A stretch of 64,000 nt of DNA, from positions 1 to 64,000 of the forward strand of contig NZ_FNYL01000020.1 in NCBI RefSeq assembly GCF_900109045.1. The letters are read 5' to 3'. The notes under the pieces were generated by a model that was given only the letters and a program-made list of their open reading frames with translations, did not search any database and was not told the origin of the DNA. This DNA is from Dyadobacter sp. SG02 (GTDB lineage Bacteria; Bacteroidota; Bacteroidia; Cytophagales; Spirosomataceae). The translations under genes were made by a program, and so were the position numbers. Positions 15,885 through 24,867 of this stretch are shown piece after piece (the first letter of the stretch is position 1; each line of letters opens with the position of its first letter).

Positions 15885-17789
15885 TCAATAGGTTAAAGTG
15901 ATATAAGTATCCCAACGTGGTTCATCCTTAGCAATAAGGCCTAAAAGAGATAATTGAGCCTCCGAGGAGAATCGAGGTACACAGTTCTGACCAGTCAACT
16001 GATCTTTAAGTAGTCTTAGCCCCAAGGCTATTAATTCATGGCCAAAATCACTGCTCTTGCCTAGATTTAAGTTTGGAAATGAGATACAGACTCTTCTTAT
16101 CAATAGAAGAACAACTGGCACTTCCTCAATGCAAATTTGGGTAAGGCACTCTGTCGTAATCTCAGTTACAAGTATTTTTTGTGCAAACTGTTTCCAACTA
16201 ACACTATCGAAATAGTCGCTAATATGCAAAAGGGATACCGCGAAACGGATCTTGGAAGTCTTGTGGAAATTCACATCCTCCATGTACCACGTCATTTTAT
16301 CTACAATTATAGCTATGCAATCATACATGACTTGCCTATTGATGAGCGTCAGTTTGTAGACCAACATTTTTCTTAAACAGCACAGTATGCCAACCCCTTC
16401 CATCGCCAACCTTGTTCCAACCTCGCCCTCTTCATCAATCCCTATACCAAGTAAATATGCATGTATGTATTCACAAATTGTGTCTAGTGCCTTATATTCA
16501 AAACAAGTTTCCTGCTCACCAGGCATGGTTCTTACCACCTGATTAAGAAAATAGTTGGCGTATCCAATGAGGCCGTAGTCAAAGCCGAATTCTATCATGG
16601 TGTCGAATTCTAAATTTCGGAACTCCGCCCTTAATTTAGCATTGACAGCTTCAAAGCTGCCTTCAAACATCCCACTAAGATCAAAAAATAACAACGCCGA
16701 CAGTATACCCGCCAGCCCACTTTTGTAAGAAAAATCCGTCGTGGCAGACTTCCGAATTTCTAGAAGTAACGCCTTAACGAGCTCCAATAACTGCTTTTGA
16801 CCCTGATCAAAGACGCTGAGATCACCGGAAATCCTCGAATACTCGAATTTCACTAGGATTGTGCCAAACATCCCATATACTACTCCATTATTTGGCAGAA
16901 GATATTTTGATTCGCTAGCCCAAATGAGATTCAGAATATCTAAAATATCGGGCGAGGCAAAAGATGACCATGATTGCTTGAGCATGTAGGAGGGGACAAG
17001 CTGCTGGCTTATGCGAATTGGGGAGGGAAGGTATTGAGTTCTTGCTTCGTCAACCAAATGTAACATGTCCGGATTATATCGCCAGAATAACTCTTCCATG
17101 GTACTTTGATCAACCAGATCGGGGCGTCCTCGGCCTAATTTATTCGCCCATTCCTGATAACTTTTTGTATAGTAGTGATCTATGTGCGCTTTTTGATTAC
17201 TGAAGTCCGAAAATGCGCTGAGCACCGGCTCGAACATTTCATTAACTGCAAAAAGCCCGTCGAGATACGTTCCAAAGTGGGAATGAGAAATGGTACGCGT
17301 CATCTTGGGTTGGAGAATTGTTTTAACATGCCTATTGATGTCCGCCTCCCGGACAATTGGGTTCCGGAAGCATTCTCTAACATAACCCTCCGGCTTCGAC
17401 AAATGCCCATTAGCATTATACACCATCCAATTTAAACACACCCCTGGAAAGCTCTCATAAGCAGAAAGAAAATCTCCGATGTTTTTACACGAGGAGAGAG
17501 AGATGAACTCGTCGATGTCGATGAAGGCTATCCACCTGCTATCGTCATGATGTTCATACAAACAGTGGTTGTAAACTTTCAGTTGGGGAATTTGGTCAAT
17601 CCTGCACTCGCGCACCGTTAGTTTATTCCCCTCTATGAACTGTACGAGCATTTGGACGGCGCTATGTCTACAATTATTCTCATACAGATAGATATGGTCA
17701 AATCCAAGATTTAGATGATAATCGACCCATTCAACCAAATAATCGTTCTCGTCCTTGGCAATTGCGCAGATAGTTGCGTAATATTTCAT
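15885..17789 (-). CDS. Glycosyltransferase (GT92-like) fused to LanC-like toroid
   Basis: Residues 1-250 of this 634-aa protein form a GT-A glycosyltransferase of the GT92/DUF23 type. The evidence is the opening TICAIAKDENDYLVEWVDYH, the metal-binding D91-I-D93-E94-F and the later SHSHFG box. From about residue 290 the sequence is helical and resembles the alpha/alpha toroid of LanC-like proteins, with a telltale SYKSGLAGILSALLFFD. The zinc ligands of true lanthionine cyclases (Cys, Cys-His pairs) are not evident, so the toroid may bind substrate rather than cyclise it. It is 6 bp after another glycosyltransferase on the same strand. A role in glycosylating a secreted peptide or protein of this cluster is inferred. 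Confidence 0.65.
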   Translation of the reverse strand: MKYYATICAIAKDENDYLVEWVDYHLNLGFDHIYLYENNCRHSAVQMLVQFIEGNKLTVRECRIDQIPQLKVYNHCLYEHHDDSRWIAFIDIDEFISLSSCKNIGDFLSAYESFPGVCLNWMVYNANGHLSKPEGYVRECFRNPIVREADINRHVKTILQPKMTRTISHSHFGTYLDGLFAVNEMFEPVLSAFSDFSNQKAHIDHYYTKSYQEWANKLGRGRPDLVDQSTMEELFWRYNPDMLHLVDEARTQYLPSPIRISQQLVPSYMLKQSWSSFASPDILDILNLIWASESKYLLPNNGVVYGMFGTILVKFEYSRISGDLSVFDQGQKQLLELVKALLLEIRKSATTDFSYKSGLAGILSALLFFDLSGMFEGSFEAVNAKLRAEFRNLEFDTMIEFGFDYGLIGYANYFLNQVVRTMPGEQETCFEYKALDTICEYIHAYLLGIGIDEEGEVGTRLAMEGVGILCCLRKMLVYKLTLINRQVMYDCIAIIVDKMTWYMEDVNFHKTSKIRFAVSLLHISDYFDSVSWKQFAQKILVTEITTECLTQICIEEVPVVLLLIRRVCISFPNLNLGKSSDFGHELIALGLRLLKDQLTGQNCVPRFSSEAQLSLLGLIAKDEPRWDTYITLTY

Positions 17790-17795
17790 TGATAG

Positions 17796-18671
17796 CTAAA
17801 TTATTTTCTTGGCATACAGCTTAGCAAGTCGTTTTAGAAGAAAGGGGAAAAATACTTTCTGCCACTCAGAGCGCTCGGTTACGATACGCCGACCATTATA
17901 GGTTCTTCCAGAGTTCCCATAAAAGATTGCTGTTACATCATCATGGATAATCGACTGAACATCAATCAACAGGCACTTTATGCAGTACTCGGTATCAAAA
18001 AGGTACTGTTGATATTTGTTGGAAAAGCCACCAACTCGTTCGAACACCTCATGTTTAGTTAATAGGAAATGGAGGCATGATACGCTCGCCCCTATGGGAT
18101 AACCAGGCAGGGATGCTATATCCCAAGCAGGCCTTCTTGCAAGCGTAATTCTTCCGCTGTCGGCGAAAAGGGTGGAACCGACATGGCAGACCGCACCATC
18201 CGGATATATACATTTGATTCCCAAAACGCCAATGGAGCTATCTTGCCATCCACTTATTCGAAGACACTTTAAAAACAAGTCATTTGGAATCTCCAATCCA
18301 CTGTTTATAAAGGCCAGAAATCCTTTTTGGCCCGAACTCCCAAATGAGCATGCCAGATCAGCCAAACGATTTAGCCGGTCCGATCGAATTCTAGTGCCCT
18401 CGAATTGAACAAAATGATAGGCTCCCAAAACAACTATGCTGCAATCAGGCAAGCGATGTTGGATTCCTGCTTCATTCAAACGTAATGCTGTGATCAGTTG
18501 CTCACCCACATCGAAACCAGCTGGAGTATCAACCCAAATACGAAATTGATAATGTCGTAAGCTTTCAACTACAAGTAAGATGCCCCTTAATATCCTAAAA
18601 ATTGGGTTTTGACCGTAAATGATGATATCAATGTGTTCAGACATAACCAACATTTTTATAACAGAAAGCAA
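17796..18671 (-). CDS. Family 2-like glycosyltransferase
   Basis: The 291-aa protein resembles GT2 enzymes in its second half. VLGIKCIYPDGAVCHVGSTL, then SVSCLHFLLTKHEVFERVGG and FDTEYCIKCL, follow the usual G-x-x-G-F-D-E-x(F/Y)-x-x-D/E acceptor region. The N-terminal DxD region is weak (FLAFINSGLEIP replaces the usual DDD segment), so metal-independent or reduced activity is possible. Two further Met codons follow within the first ten residues (MLSVIKMLVMSEH), and MSEHIDIIIYG is an equally good start. The gene is transcribed with the GT-LanC fusion and divergently from the 18865 gene. Confidence 0.65.
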   Translation of the reverse strand: MLSVIKMLVMSEHIDIIIYGQNPIFRILRGILLVVESLRHYQFRIWVDTPAGFDVGEQLITALRLNEAGIQHRLPDCSIVVLGAYHFVQFEGTRIRSDRLNRLADLACSFGSSGQKGFLAFINSGLEIPNDLFLKCLRISGWQDSSIGVLGIKCIYPDGAVCHVGSTLFADSGRITLARRPAWDIASLPGYPIGASVSCLHFLLTKHEVFERVGGFSNKYQQYLFDTEYCIKCLLIDVQSIIHDDVTAIFYGNSGRTYNGRRIVTERSEWQKVFFPFLLKRLAKLYAKKII

Positions 18672-18864
18672 ATAAGGTAGGTGTAAATATGCAGATTGTC
18701 GTAGATCATCTTGATCAAAAAGCGCTGTAAAATAGGATATTTTTTCAACACATCCTCAGAAGTGAACCTAACCGATTGACCTCCATCGCCCTGTAAAAAA
18801 GATTGATTAAAGAAAAGTAAATCAGGTATATATGCTACTTATACTTGCGGTTACATTTTTTTAT

Positions 18865-20208
18865 ATGAAAACAGTTCTCTTTGACGTACAAAAATATTCG
18901 AGTCACTATACTGCTGCCTTTGGCATGGCGAAAAGGCTGAGTGATTCAGATATAAAAGTGGTATTTATAGGTGAAGAAAAGTTCGCTACGCAGGTAACAA
19001 ATGAAGGATTTATTTTCATTTCTTACCAACTTGGTGTACCAAAATTGACATCGGAAGGCCTTTCGTTGTTTCGTATTTTAGGTCTCCACAAATTCGATGA
19101 ATGGAAGCTTATGGTCGAGCGATACATGAAAGTCGTCAAAGAGATCAATGCAGATATTGTTCTGTTAGATGAGGACGTCAATTATCGATTGATTTGGTAT
19201 CGTTGTTTCGGTGTACGTGCGATTACTTTTAGCACCAAGCCGTTTAACGGTCCAGATGCATCGGTTCCGCCTTATACGATCGCCAAAGGGCCGAAAAAAT
19301 CACTTCCGTCCACACTTTTAAATAGTATTTTTTGGGCCTTCGAGTTCAGTAAAAATGTTTATCGCTTTTTAGCTCTTAATTTAAACTCACTCGGACAATG
19401 CTACTTCACTTTTTCCCATCGTCTAGGAAGAGAACACAACATAGATTTTTTGCCGCAGATAACTTTCAGGAGCGCATTCAAGTGGTCCTTTCTAAGTGGA
19501 CCGAAACTGATTCTGGCACCCTCCAGTTTCGACTTTCGAGGTTCATATCCGAAAAATGTGTATCACTTAGCTTTGCATGGGTCATCAAGGTCTTCGAGCC
19601 AGACTCTGACACAGCGTTATCGAGATCTTTTAGATGAGGTCAAAAGTAGACGATGTGTCAATCCGGCTACCAAATTGATTTTCTGCTCGCTTGGGACAAT
19701 GACTTCTCTTTTTGAACCTCGTGTAAAAAGTTTTTTCCTAAAACTTCGAAAACTTGCTGAAAGGCGCTCTGACCTTATTTTTATCTTATCGTTGGGCGGA
19801 GGAACCCGCTGCGATTTCCTTTATCCGCTCCCGACAAACTTAAATGTGTTTCACACCCTTCCTCAAACTCATGTATTACAACATGCAGATATGATGATTA
19901 ATCATGGTGGTATGAACAGTGTTTTGGAATGTATTAGTTTCCGTGTGCCTCAACTTGTCCTGCCGTTGTCGAAACAATGGGAACAGAACGGAAATGCAGC
20001 GAAGGTATCACATTTTGGCATTGGCCTGGGCGCTGACTTAAATTGGATTTCAGAAACTGAGTTAAACAATAAGATTGAATGGATCTTTACCCATCATGAT
20101 CAATGTAAGTCAAATCTTGAATCGTTGAACAAAGAAATCGGAAAGGAAAGAAGCGAGAACAATGTCACTGAAATTCTAAATCGTCTAATCTCAGATGAAT
20201 CTTTTTGA
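18865..20208 (+). CDS. GT1 family (MGT-like) glycosyltransferase
   Basis: This is a GT-B glycosyltransferase of the UDP-glycosyl/MGT type, about 447 aa from the preferred ATG. The start at 18865 (MKTVLFDVQKYSSHYTAAFG) is chosen because it begins the canonical first beta strand. An upstream ATG at 18832 would add eleven hydrophobic residues. The donor-binding C-terminal domain is clear: FHTLPQTHVLQHADMMINHG, then GMNSVLECISFRVPQLVLPL, then a terminal ERSENNV helix. Such enzymes glycosylate small molecules or peptides in the cytoplasm using a nucleotide sugar. The stop overlaps the next gene by 14 bp, so it is coupled to the degenerate ABC transporter. Confidence 0.8.
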   Translation: MKTVLFDVQKYSSHYTAAFGMAKRLSDSDIKVVFIGEEKFATQVTNEGFIFISYQLGVPKLTSEGLSLFRILGLHKFDEWKLMVERYMKVVKEINADIVLLDEDVNYRLIWYRCFGVRAITFSTKPFNGPDASVPPYTIAKGPKKSLPSTLLNSIFWAFEFSKNVYRFLALNLNSLGQCYFTFSHRLGREHNIDFLPQITFRSAFKWSFLSGPKLILAPSSFDFRGSYPKNVYHLALHGSSRSSSQTLTQRYRDLLDEVKSRRCVNPATKLIFCSLGTMTSLFEPRVKSFFLKLRKLAERRSDLIFILSLGGGTRCDFLYPLPTNLNVFHTLPQTHVLQHADMMINHGGMNSVLECISFRVPQLVLPLSKQWEQNGNAAKVSHFGIGLGADLNWISETELNNKIEWIFTHHDQCKSNLESLNKEIGKERSENNVTEILNRLISDESF

Positions 20209-22165
20209 GAAATTTAGTAGTTTTCTCCTGCCTGCGAATCGGTCCGAAATATTCACGGGGAACGTATACTCGTGTGTAACTCAGATGGTTCATACACACG
20301 GGGGAATTCTCTCTCCAAATCAAATAGGGAGTATACAGAAGCGATTAGAGCAGGCAGGACCAAGCGTCGCAGTGCTGCGAGACTGCTGTGCGATAGCAGG
20401 GTTGGAATGCCAGATCTACAAGACCAGTTTGGATGAAATTCGTGACGAACATGGTCCTTTTCTAATTCCATATTTAGACGACCATGCTAGTCCATCTTTC
20501 GCTTTATATCGAGGATTTGACGTTACTGGTCACAAAGTGCTGACCCCAATGGGTTTGATGAACCTTTCCGATAGCCAACTATTGGCGGGATGGAGCAGCA
20601 ACATCGTCTTTAAGGTTGATCCTGGAGAGTCCTTCCCTTTCAAAGAACAGGTTATCTCACACAGAAAGGAGCTTCTCCGTGATTTTTTTACGGGTGTCCG
20701 CCCGATTGCAACTTCGCTGATAATTGCCATATTGATACTGTTGGGGTCTACGGCCGTACTTGCATATGGCTTAACGCCGAATTACTACATTTATCCATTG
20801 ATTATTTTTGCGGCGGCTGCTTCATGGTTTCTGGTGAAATGGATTGCTAGCGCAGTCGCTACTAACGTTTCTGTAGTCTTGGCTCGAAATAGTAAAAATT
20901 CTCGCGAGCCGGTCAACAACATAGAGCCGTCCATGTCTAAATCTATCCACTTTCAGGAGATTGTCGAATTTGAAGATAAGCTCAATGTTGCATTGATTTC
21001 ATTGGCTACCGGACTTTGGACCCTGATGTTGTCACTGGGATACTCACAGTTATTCCGAAATTTCACACCGCAGATGATGATACTACTTTGCGTGGTAACG
21101 CTGGCCTGCTGGAGTGCTTTTGTCAGAATCAGGCCGGTTTTCGACATGCAAAGCGCAATTTTGAAGCACTTGAAAGTAAATTATTTAAAGAGTGTTATCA
21201 CCGGCTTAGCCCGCGAAAGGGAGAATCACAATTACGAGTATTCAAGTATCTCGGTTAAATACTATCATATGGCCGTAGAAAATCTGCGAACGATCGTATT
21301 GTTTCTGCGTGCCGCAGTTGTTCCACTTGTAATATTCTGTTTTTCAGCGATTTATCTATATGGACTCATTGCTGAAAAACTTGGCACCACCGCCTCAGTC
21401 GGAATGATCTTGTACTATTTCTCATCTATTACACTGCTAATTACTTCCCTACAAATAAAACGGTGTCAGAATGTGGTCGTTGAGCTTCTGTCGATTATCG
21501 CAGGTTTTCAGTTTCCAAGGCCTAAAAAACTTGTAAAGGGCGTAAAACACGTAGAGCTGCGGGATATTTCAGTAGAGCTGCGAGGCCAAAAGATACTGGA
21601 GAAAGTTAGCATTAAGATTCAAAAAGGTGCAATTCATTCGATCCTGGCGAGTAGCGGGCATGGGAAAACGGCGCTCGCTTCCGTACTCTCTGGTATGTTA
21701 CATGCAACAACAGGCGAAATCAAGGTAGATGGGCAAAGGTTCGATCAAGTCGCCAGCAAGCTTGACGTGTATGTGCTGAATGCCAACAACTCTCTTTTTC
21801 CTGGCACCGTATTAGAAAACATTGTTCAAGCAGACAAGAACCTTGATTTTGAAAGAATTTCCAAATTCTGTTCGTCTTATGGTTTTGATAAATTTTTTAA
21901 AGAGCTTCCTTCGGGACTTGCAACCCTGGTGGAGGCAAGGGCAGCTAATATACCCTATAGTTATCAAAGCGTTATTCTTCTGGCACGAGCCATCTATCAT
22001 TATCCGGACATTCTGATTTACGATAATGCATTTGCGCGAGTCGATGAGAGATTTGCTGATTTCATTGCAAATACTCTTGTAAGAGTGAAGTATGATATTA
22101 TTGTCGTAACAATGGAGCTCAACGAAGCGACGGTGTCCAGTACCAACAAATACATATATATCTGA
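20195..22165 (+). CDS. Degenerate C39-type ABC transporter
   Basis: This 656-aa protein has the layout of a C39 peptidase-ABC exporter, but its catalytic residues have decayed. The N-terminal 130 residues align with a C39 fold and keep one Cys (SCVTQMVHTHGG), but the His and Asp partners are absent (SPSFALYRG and LTPMG replace them). Membrane helices lie at about 165-440. In the ATPase, Walker A reads ASSGHGKT near 485, the signature is replaced by IPYSYQSVILLARAI, Walker B is DN at 610-611 instead of DE, and the H-loop His is missing. It probably pairs with an active half-transporter, such as that at 24868, as a regulatory subunit. It is co-directional with its GT neighbours. Confidence 0.8.
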   Translation: MNLFEKFSSFLLPANRSEIFTGNVYSCVTQMVHTHGGILSPNQIGSIQKRLEQAGPSVAVLRDCCAIAGLECQIYKTSLDEIRDEHGPFLIPYLDDHASPSFALYRGFDVTGHKVLTPMGLMNLSDSQLLAGWSSNIVFKVDPGESFPFKEQVISHRKELLRDFFTGVRPIATSLIIAILILLGSTAVLAYGLTPNYYIYPLIIFAAAASWFLVKWIASAVATNVSVVLARNSKNSREPVNNIEPSMSKSIHFQEIVEFEDKLNVALISLATGLWTLMLSLGYSQLFRNFTPQMMILLCVVTLACWSAFVRIRPVFDMQSAILKHLKVNYLKSVITGLARERENHNYEYSSISVKYYHMAVENLRTIVLFLRAAVVPLVIFCFSAIYLYGLIAEKLGTTASVGMILYYFSSITLLITSLQIKRCQNVVVELLSIIAGFQFPRPKKLVKGVKHVELRDISVELRGQKILEKVSIKIQKGAIHSILASSGHGKTALASVLSGMLHATTGEIKVDGQRFDQVASKLDVYVLNANNSLFPGTVLENIVQADKNLDFERISKFCSSYGFDKFFKELPSGLATLVEARAANIPYSYQSVILLARAIYHYPDILIYDNAFARVDERFADFIANTLVRVKYDIIVVTMELNEATVSSTNKYIYI

Positions 22166-22174
22166 GAGCCTTTC

Positions 22175-23020
22175 ATGCTAGTAAGCGTTATAATCCCAAA
22201 CTACAATCACGCGATCTATCTCGAGCAACGAATAGAATCGGTACTACTGCAGACTTACACAAATTTGGAAGTTATCATTTTGGATGACCTGTCGACCGAC
22301 AATAGTACTGAGGTGATTAATCGCTACCGCACAGATGTCAGGATAAAAAAGGTCATTATCAACGATGTCAATAGTGGGAGTACTTTTCTTCAATGGCAGC
22401 GCGGCATATCTGAGGCTACTGGTGATCTTATATGGGTAGCTGAAAGTGACGATTGGTGTGAGCCAACTTTACTCGAAAACTTGGTGCCAGCTTTTGAAAT
22501 GTCGAGTTGCACTTTGAGCTATTGTCAGTCTTACTGCGTAGATGGGAATGAAATTAGATGGCAATCCAGCTCGAAATTCCTCCAAGAATACGTCGATGGG
22601 AAAACTTTCATTCGAGAAAGAATGCTAATGCATAACTCCATCTTCAATGCTAGCATGGTGGTTTGGCGAAGGACTCACTTTATGAAAATATCAAGTGAGT
22701 TTGCAAACTACAGATTTTGTGGAGACTGGTTGTTTTGGATCGAGCTGTGTACTGTCGGGGATGTCTTTATTTCGGGAAAGTGCTTAAACTATTTTCGTAA
22801 AGAAGGAACAGATGTCAGCTCAGTGGCCTATAATACTGGCTACAATTTTGTCGAGGAGCTTACGCTTGCGGATCTTTTGCATCGAAGGGGAATAATGCCG
22901 CGTGAGGTGCTAATTTCGTCGGCTCAAAGAAGAAAAGAGCTTTTCGAACAGCGACGCTCGCTATTTACCAATGGCGTTTGTGAAAAAGTTGAAGATATTT
23001 ACGCTCGCATCGGATTGTAG
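22175..23020 (+). CDS. Family 2 glycosyltransferase
   Basis: A standard 281-aa GT2 enzyme. MLVSVIIPNYNHAIYLEQRI gives the first nucleotide-binding strand, VIILDDLSTDNST the uracil-binding Asp pair, and WVAESDDWCEPTLLENL the metal-binding DD segment. The C-terminal NSIFNASMVVWRR and CGDWLFWIEL regions complete the acceptor site. No membrane helix is present. It starts 9 bp after the degenerate transporter, so it belongs to the 18.8-23.0 kb operon. Its likely role is to add sugars to the cluster's peptide, lipid or polysaccharide; the acceptor is not known. Confidence 0.85.
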   Translation: MLVSVIIPNYNHAIYLEQRIESVLLQTYTNLEVIILDDLSTDNSTEVINRYRTDVRIKKVIINDVNSGSTFLQWQRGISEATGDLIWVAESDDWCEPTLLENLVPAFEMSSCTLSYCQSYCVDGNEIRWQSSSKFLQEYVDGKTFIRERMLMHNSIFNASMVVWRRTHFMKISSEFANYRFCGDWLFWIELCTVGDVFISGKCLNYFRKEGTDVSSVAYNTGYNFVEELTLADLLHRRGIMPREVLISSAQRRKELFEQRRSLFTNGVCEKVEDIYARIGL

Positions 23021-23100
23021 TTAATTGGCCGTCACGCACCTTAGCGATACAATTTCTCCGATCAGCTTTATTCGAACTATCTTCCATACGGAATGAACAA

Positions 23101-24189
23101 TTACTTTATTTGTTCAAGCCACGCGACAATTTTATCAAGTGCTACGGCAGAAAATCTCTCGTTGTCAAAAGCTAGGTCTTGCAAAGCCCCAGTCAAAGTT
23201 CGATAGTTGTGATCCACGTTCGGTAATTTCTCTATTGAAAATGAGGTATGCCCTGAATTTTCTAAAATATTTCTAATTGCGTTTAAATTGGAATCGCATT
23301 GAACCTGATCATCATGATCACCACAAAGAGCCAGTATAGGTTGGCGTATTTTGGATAAATATCGCTGAGGTTGGAATTTTCTAAGCGCTAACTGTTGCGG
23401 AGACAGCCACACATTAAACATCATTTTCTCATTTTCTTTGTGGCCCTGAGAGATAGCTGGTTCTATGTTTTGAATTTGTACGTCAAGTTCGCGGTCAAAC
23501 TGAACCTTTAGAGAATCCAGATCCTCACTTTGTTCCAACACCTTATATAATGGCTTTGAAATCCGGTCGTATCTTTGATAAAGCGAATCGATTAGTTTAG
23601 CGTTTCCAAACATTTTTCCGCGCTCTAAAAACATCATTTTGGTCTGGTATTGAAAAAACTCGTATCCACTGGTTGCCTGCACACTCAAAAGCACTAAGAA
23701 CGAGACATCTTCACTTCCAGCAGCTGCGACCTCAGCCGATGCTCCTCCTTCACTTATTCCAAGAAGGCCGATTTTTGCAGTTGGGCGTTTGCTTTTGTGG
23801 AACTTCAAAATGTCTAAAAGATCTTGGGCCTGAGAATAGAGTGTGACCGAATCTGTTGTTCCAGTTGATTTAGCCATTCCGCGGTTATCAAACCAAAATA
23901 CCCCATATCCGCGCTCGGCAAGATCATAGGCTAAGCTTTTGAAAATCCCAGCCGGAGTCCTTCTGCTAGGCAAGTTTCTGTTTGGTGTCAATGGTGGGCT
24001 TGAAAGGACTACTAGCGGATAGCCTGAGCGCGGAGGAATCAATGAGCCGCTTATCTGAACGCCGTCTCTCAACTTAATTATTACATTCGAATCCACTACC
24101 GTGGTTTGACTCAACGCATTCGGACAGAATCTAAGGAGGATTGTGAGAATAATAAGACTATTGCGTATAAATACAAATTTGTGCCGCAT
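23101..24189 (-). CDS. Secreted alpha/beta hydrolase
   Basis: From the ATG at 24189 the protein begins with a signal peptide (FIRNSLIILTILLRFCPNAL, then SQ). An upstream ATG at 24249 would add twenty charged residues before it. The mature part is an alpha/beta hydrolase of the dienelactone or acyl-peptidase type. The nucleophile is in GISEGG (Ser about 146), the acid in LCGDHDDQV, and the histidine in LPNVDHNYR. It acts in the periplasm or outside and could hydrolyse esters or peptides. It lies convergent to the 22175 gene and just downstream of the metallopeptidase-like cargo gene on the same strand, so it may process or detoxify that product. This link is inference from position. Confidence 0.8.
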   Translation of the reverse strand: MRHKFVFIRNSLIILTILLRFCPNALSQTTVVDSNVIIKLRDGVQISGSLIPPRSGYPLVVLSSPPLTPNRNLPSRRTPAGIFKSLAYDLAERGYGVFWFDNRGMAKSTGTTDSVTLYSQAQDLLDILKFHKSKRPTAKIGLLGISEGGASAEVAAAGSEDVSFLVLLSVQATSGYEFFQYQTKMMFLERGKMFGNAKLIDSLYQRYDRISKPLYKVLEQSEDLDSLKVQFDRELDVQIQNIEPAISQGHKENEKMMFNVWLSPQQLALRKFQPQRYLSKIRQPILALCGDHDDQVQCDSNLNAIRNILENSGHTSFSIEKLPNVDHNYRTLTGALQDLAFDNERFSAVALDKIVAWLEQIK

Positions 24190-24311
24190 CTTATCACGGT
24201 GGCTGATGCACAATTTTATTAGTTTTTTTTGCAGCTGTTTTCTCTCCATAATTCTAGCGTTGGATGATCAAACCTAAATTATTGTTTCAATCGGCTACTT
24301 AGTTTAACAAT

Positions 24312-24776
24312 TCAATATACGAAGCCAGGGTAATGCTGCGCTATATATTGATAACCGTAGTTTGTTGCTTGAACTTCAAACGGCTGCGAAGCGTGCTCAC
24401 CAGGATTCGTATAGACGCTGTATGCACTGCCAAGACCGGCTGCGATGTAGCTACCGGTTCCCATTTGTTGCTGTTGCAAGTAATGTCCATATTCATGAAT
24501 GAGCGTGCTAACATCCGCTCCTCCGTTTGGATCCAGATAGATTCCTCCGCTCAATTGGTAGTGGTTATCACCCCAGTTCTGCGAACTATATACTGTCGCT
24601 CCTGGTAACGTAAAACTTGTCCCATTATTTGAGTAAAAGGTGGCATTTCCACCGGAATTCACTATATACCCGCCATTAATATAGATCGTATCGCCTCCTC
24701 TAATTGAATTTAGGTCTTGCTCACTTTCAATTATGGACAGATCGGCAATCAAGTCGTCAAAGCTGATTTTTTTCAT
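24312..24776 (-). CDS. Double-glycine-leader secreted cargo with HExxH motif
   Basis: A 154-aa protein with a 28-residue leader ending in a double glycine (QDLNSIRGG, G27-G28), the cleavage site used by C39 peptidase-ABC exporters such as the one divergently encoded 91 bp away. The leader (MKKISFDDLIADLSIIESEQ) resembles Bacteroidota RiPP leaders. The core starts Gly/Asn/Thr-rich, then has LIHEYGHYLQQQQ with H94-E-Y-G-H98, a zinc-protease motif, and a later PFEVQATNYG that could supply the third ligand (E134). The HEYGHYLQ style is also seen at the ends of RHS-type toxins. It is therefore a secreted putative metallopeptidase or bacteriocin-like protein, possibly glycosylated. No immunity gene was identified. 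Confidence 0.75.
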   Translation of the reverse strand: MKKISFDDLIADLSIIESEQDLNSIRGGDTIYINGGYIVNSGGNATFYSNNGTSFTLPGATVYSSQNWGDNHYQLSGGIYLDPNGGADVSTLIHEYGHYLQQQQMGTGSYIAAGLGSAYSVYTNPGEHASQPFEVQATNYGYQYIAQHYPGFVY

Positions 24777-24867
24777 TGTTATTAAAAGTTAAGTGATAAG
24801 TTTTGTAACCGATTGAAACATTGCTAAATTATGCAAAAAAATCTCTTTTTCATATCATTTTAATTTT

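Noticed and set aside
18669..18831. Minus-strand open stretch ending in ILQRFLIKMIYDNLHIYTYL
   Set aside because: Protein-like but without any usable start codon and overlapping the next gene; possibly a remnant, too weak to call.
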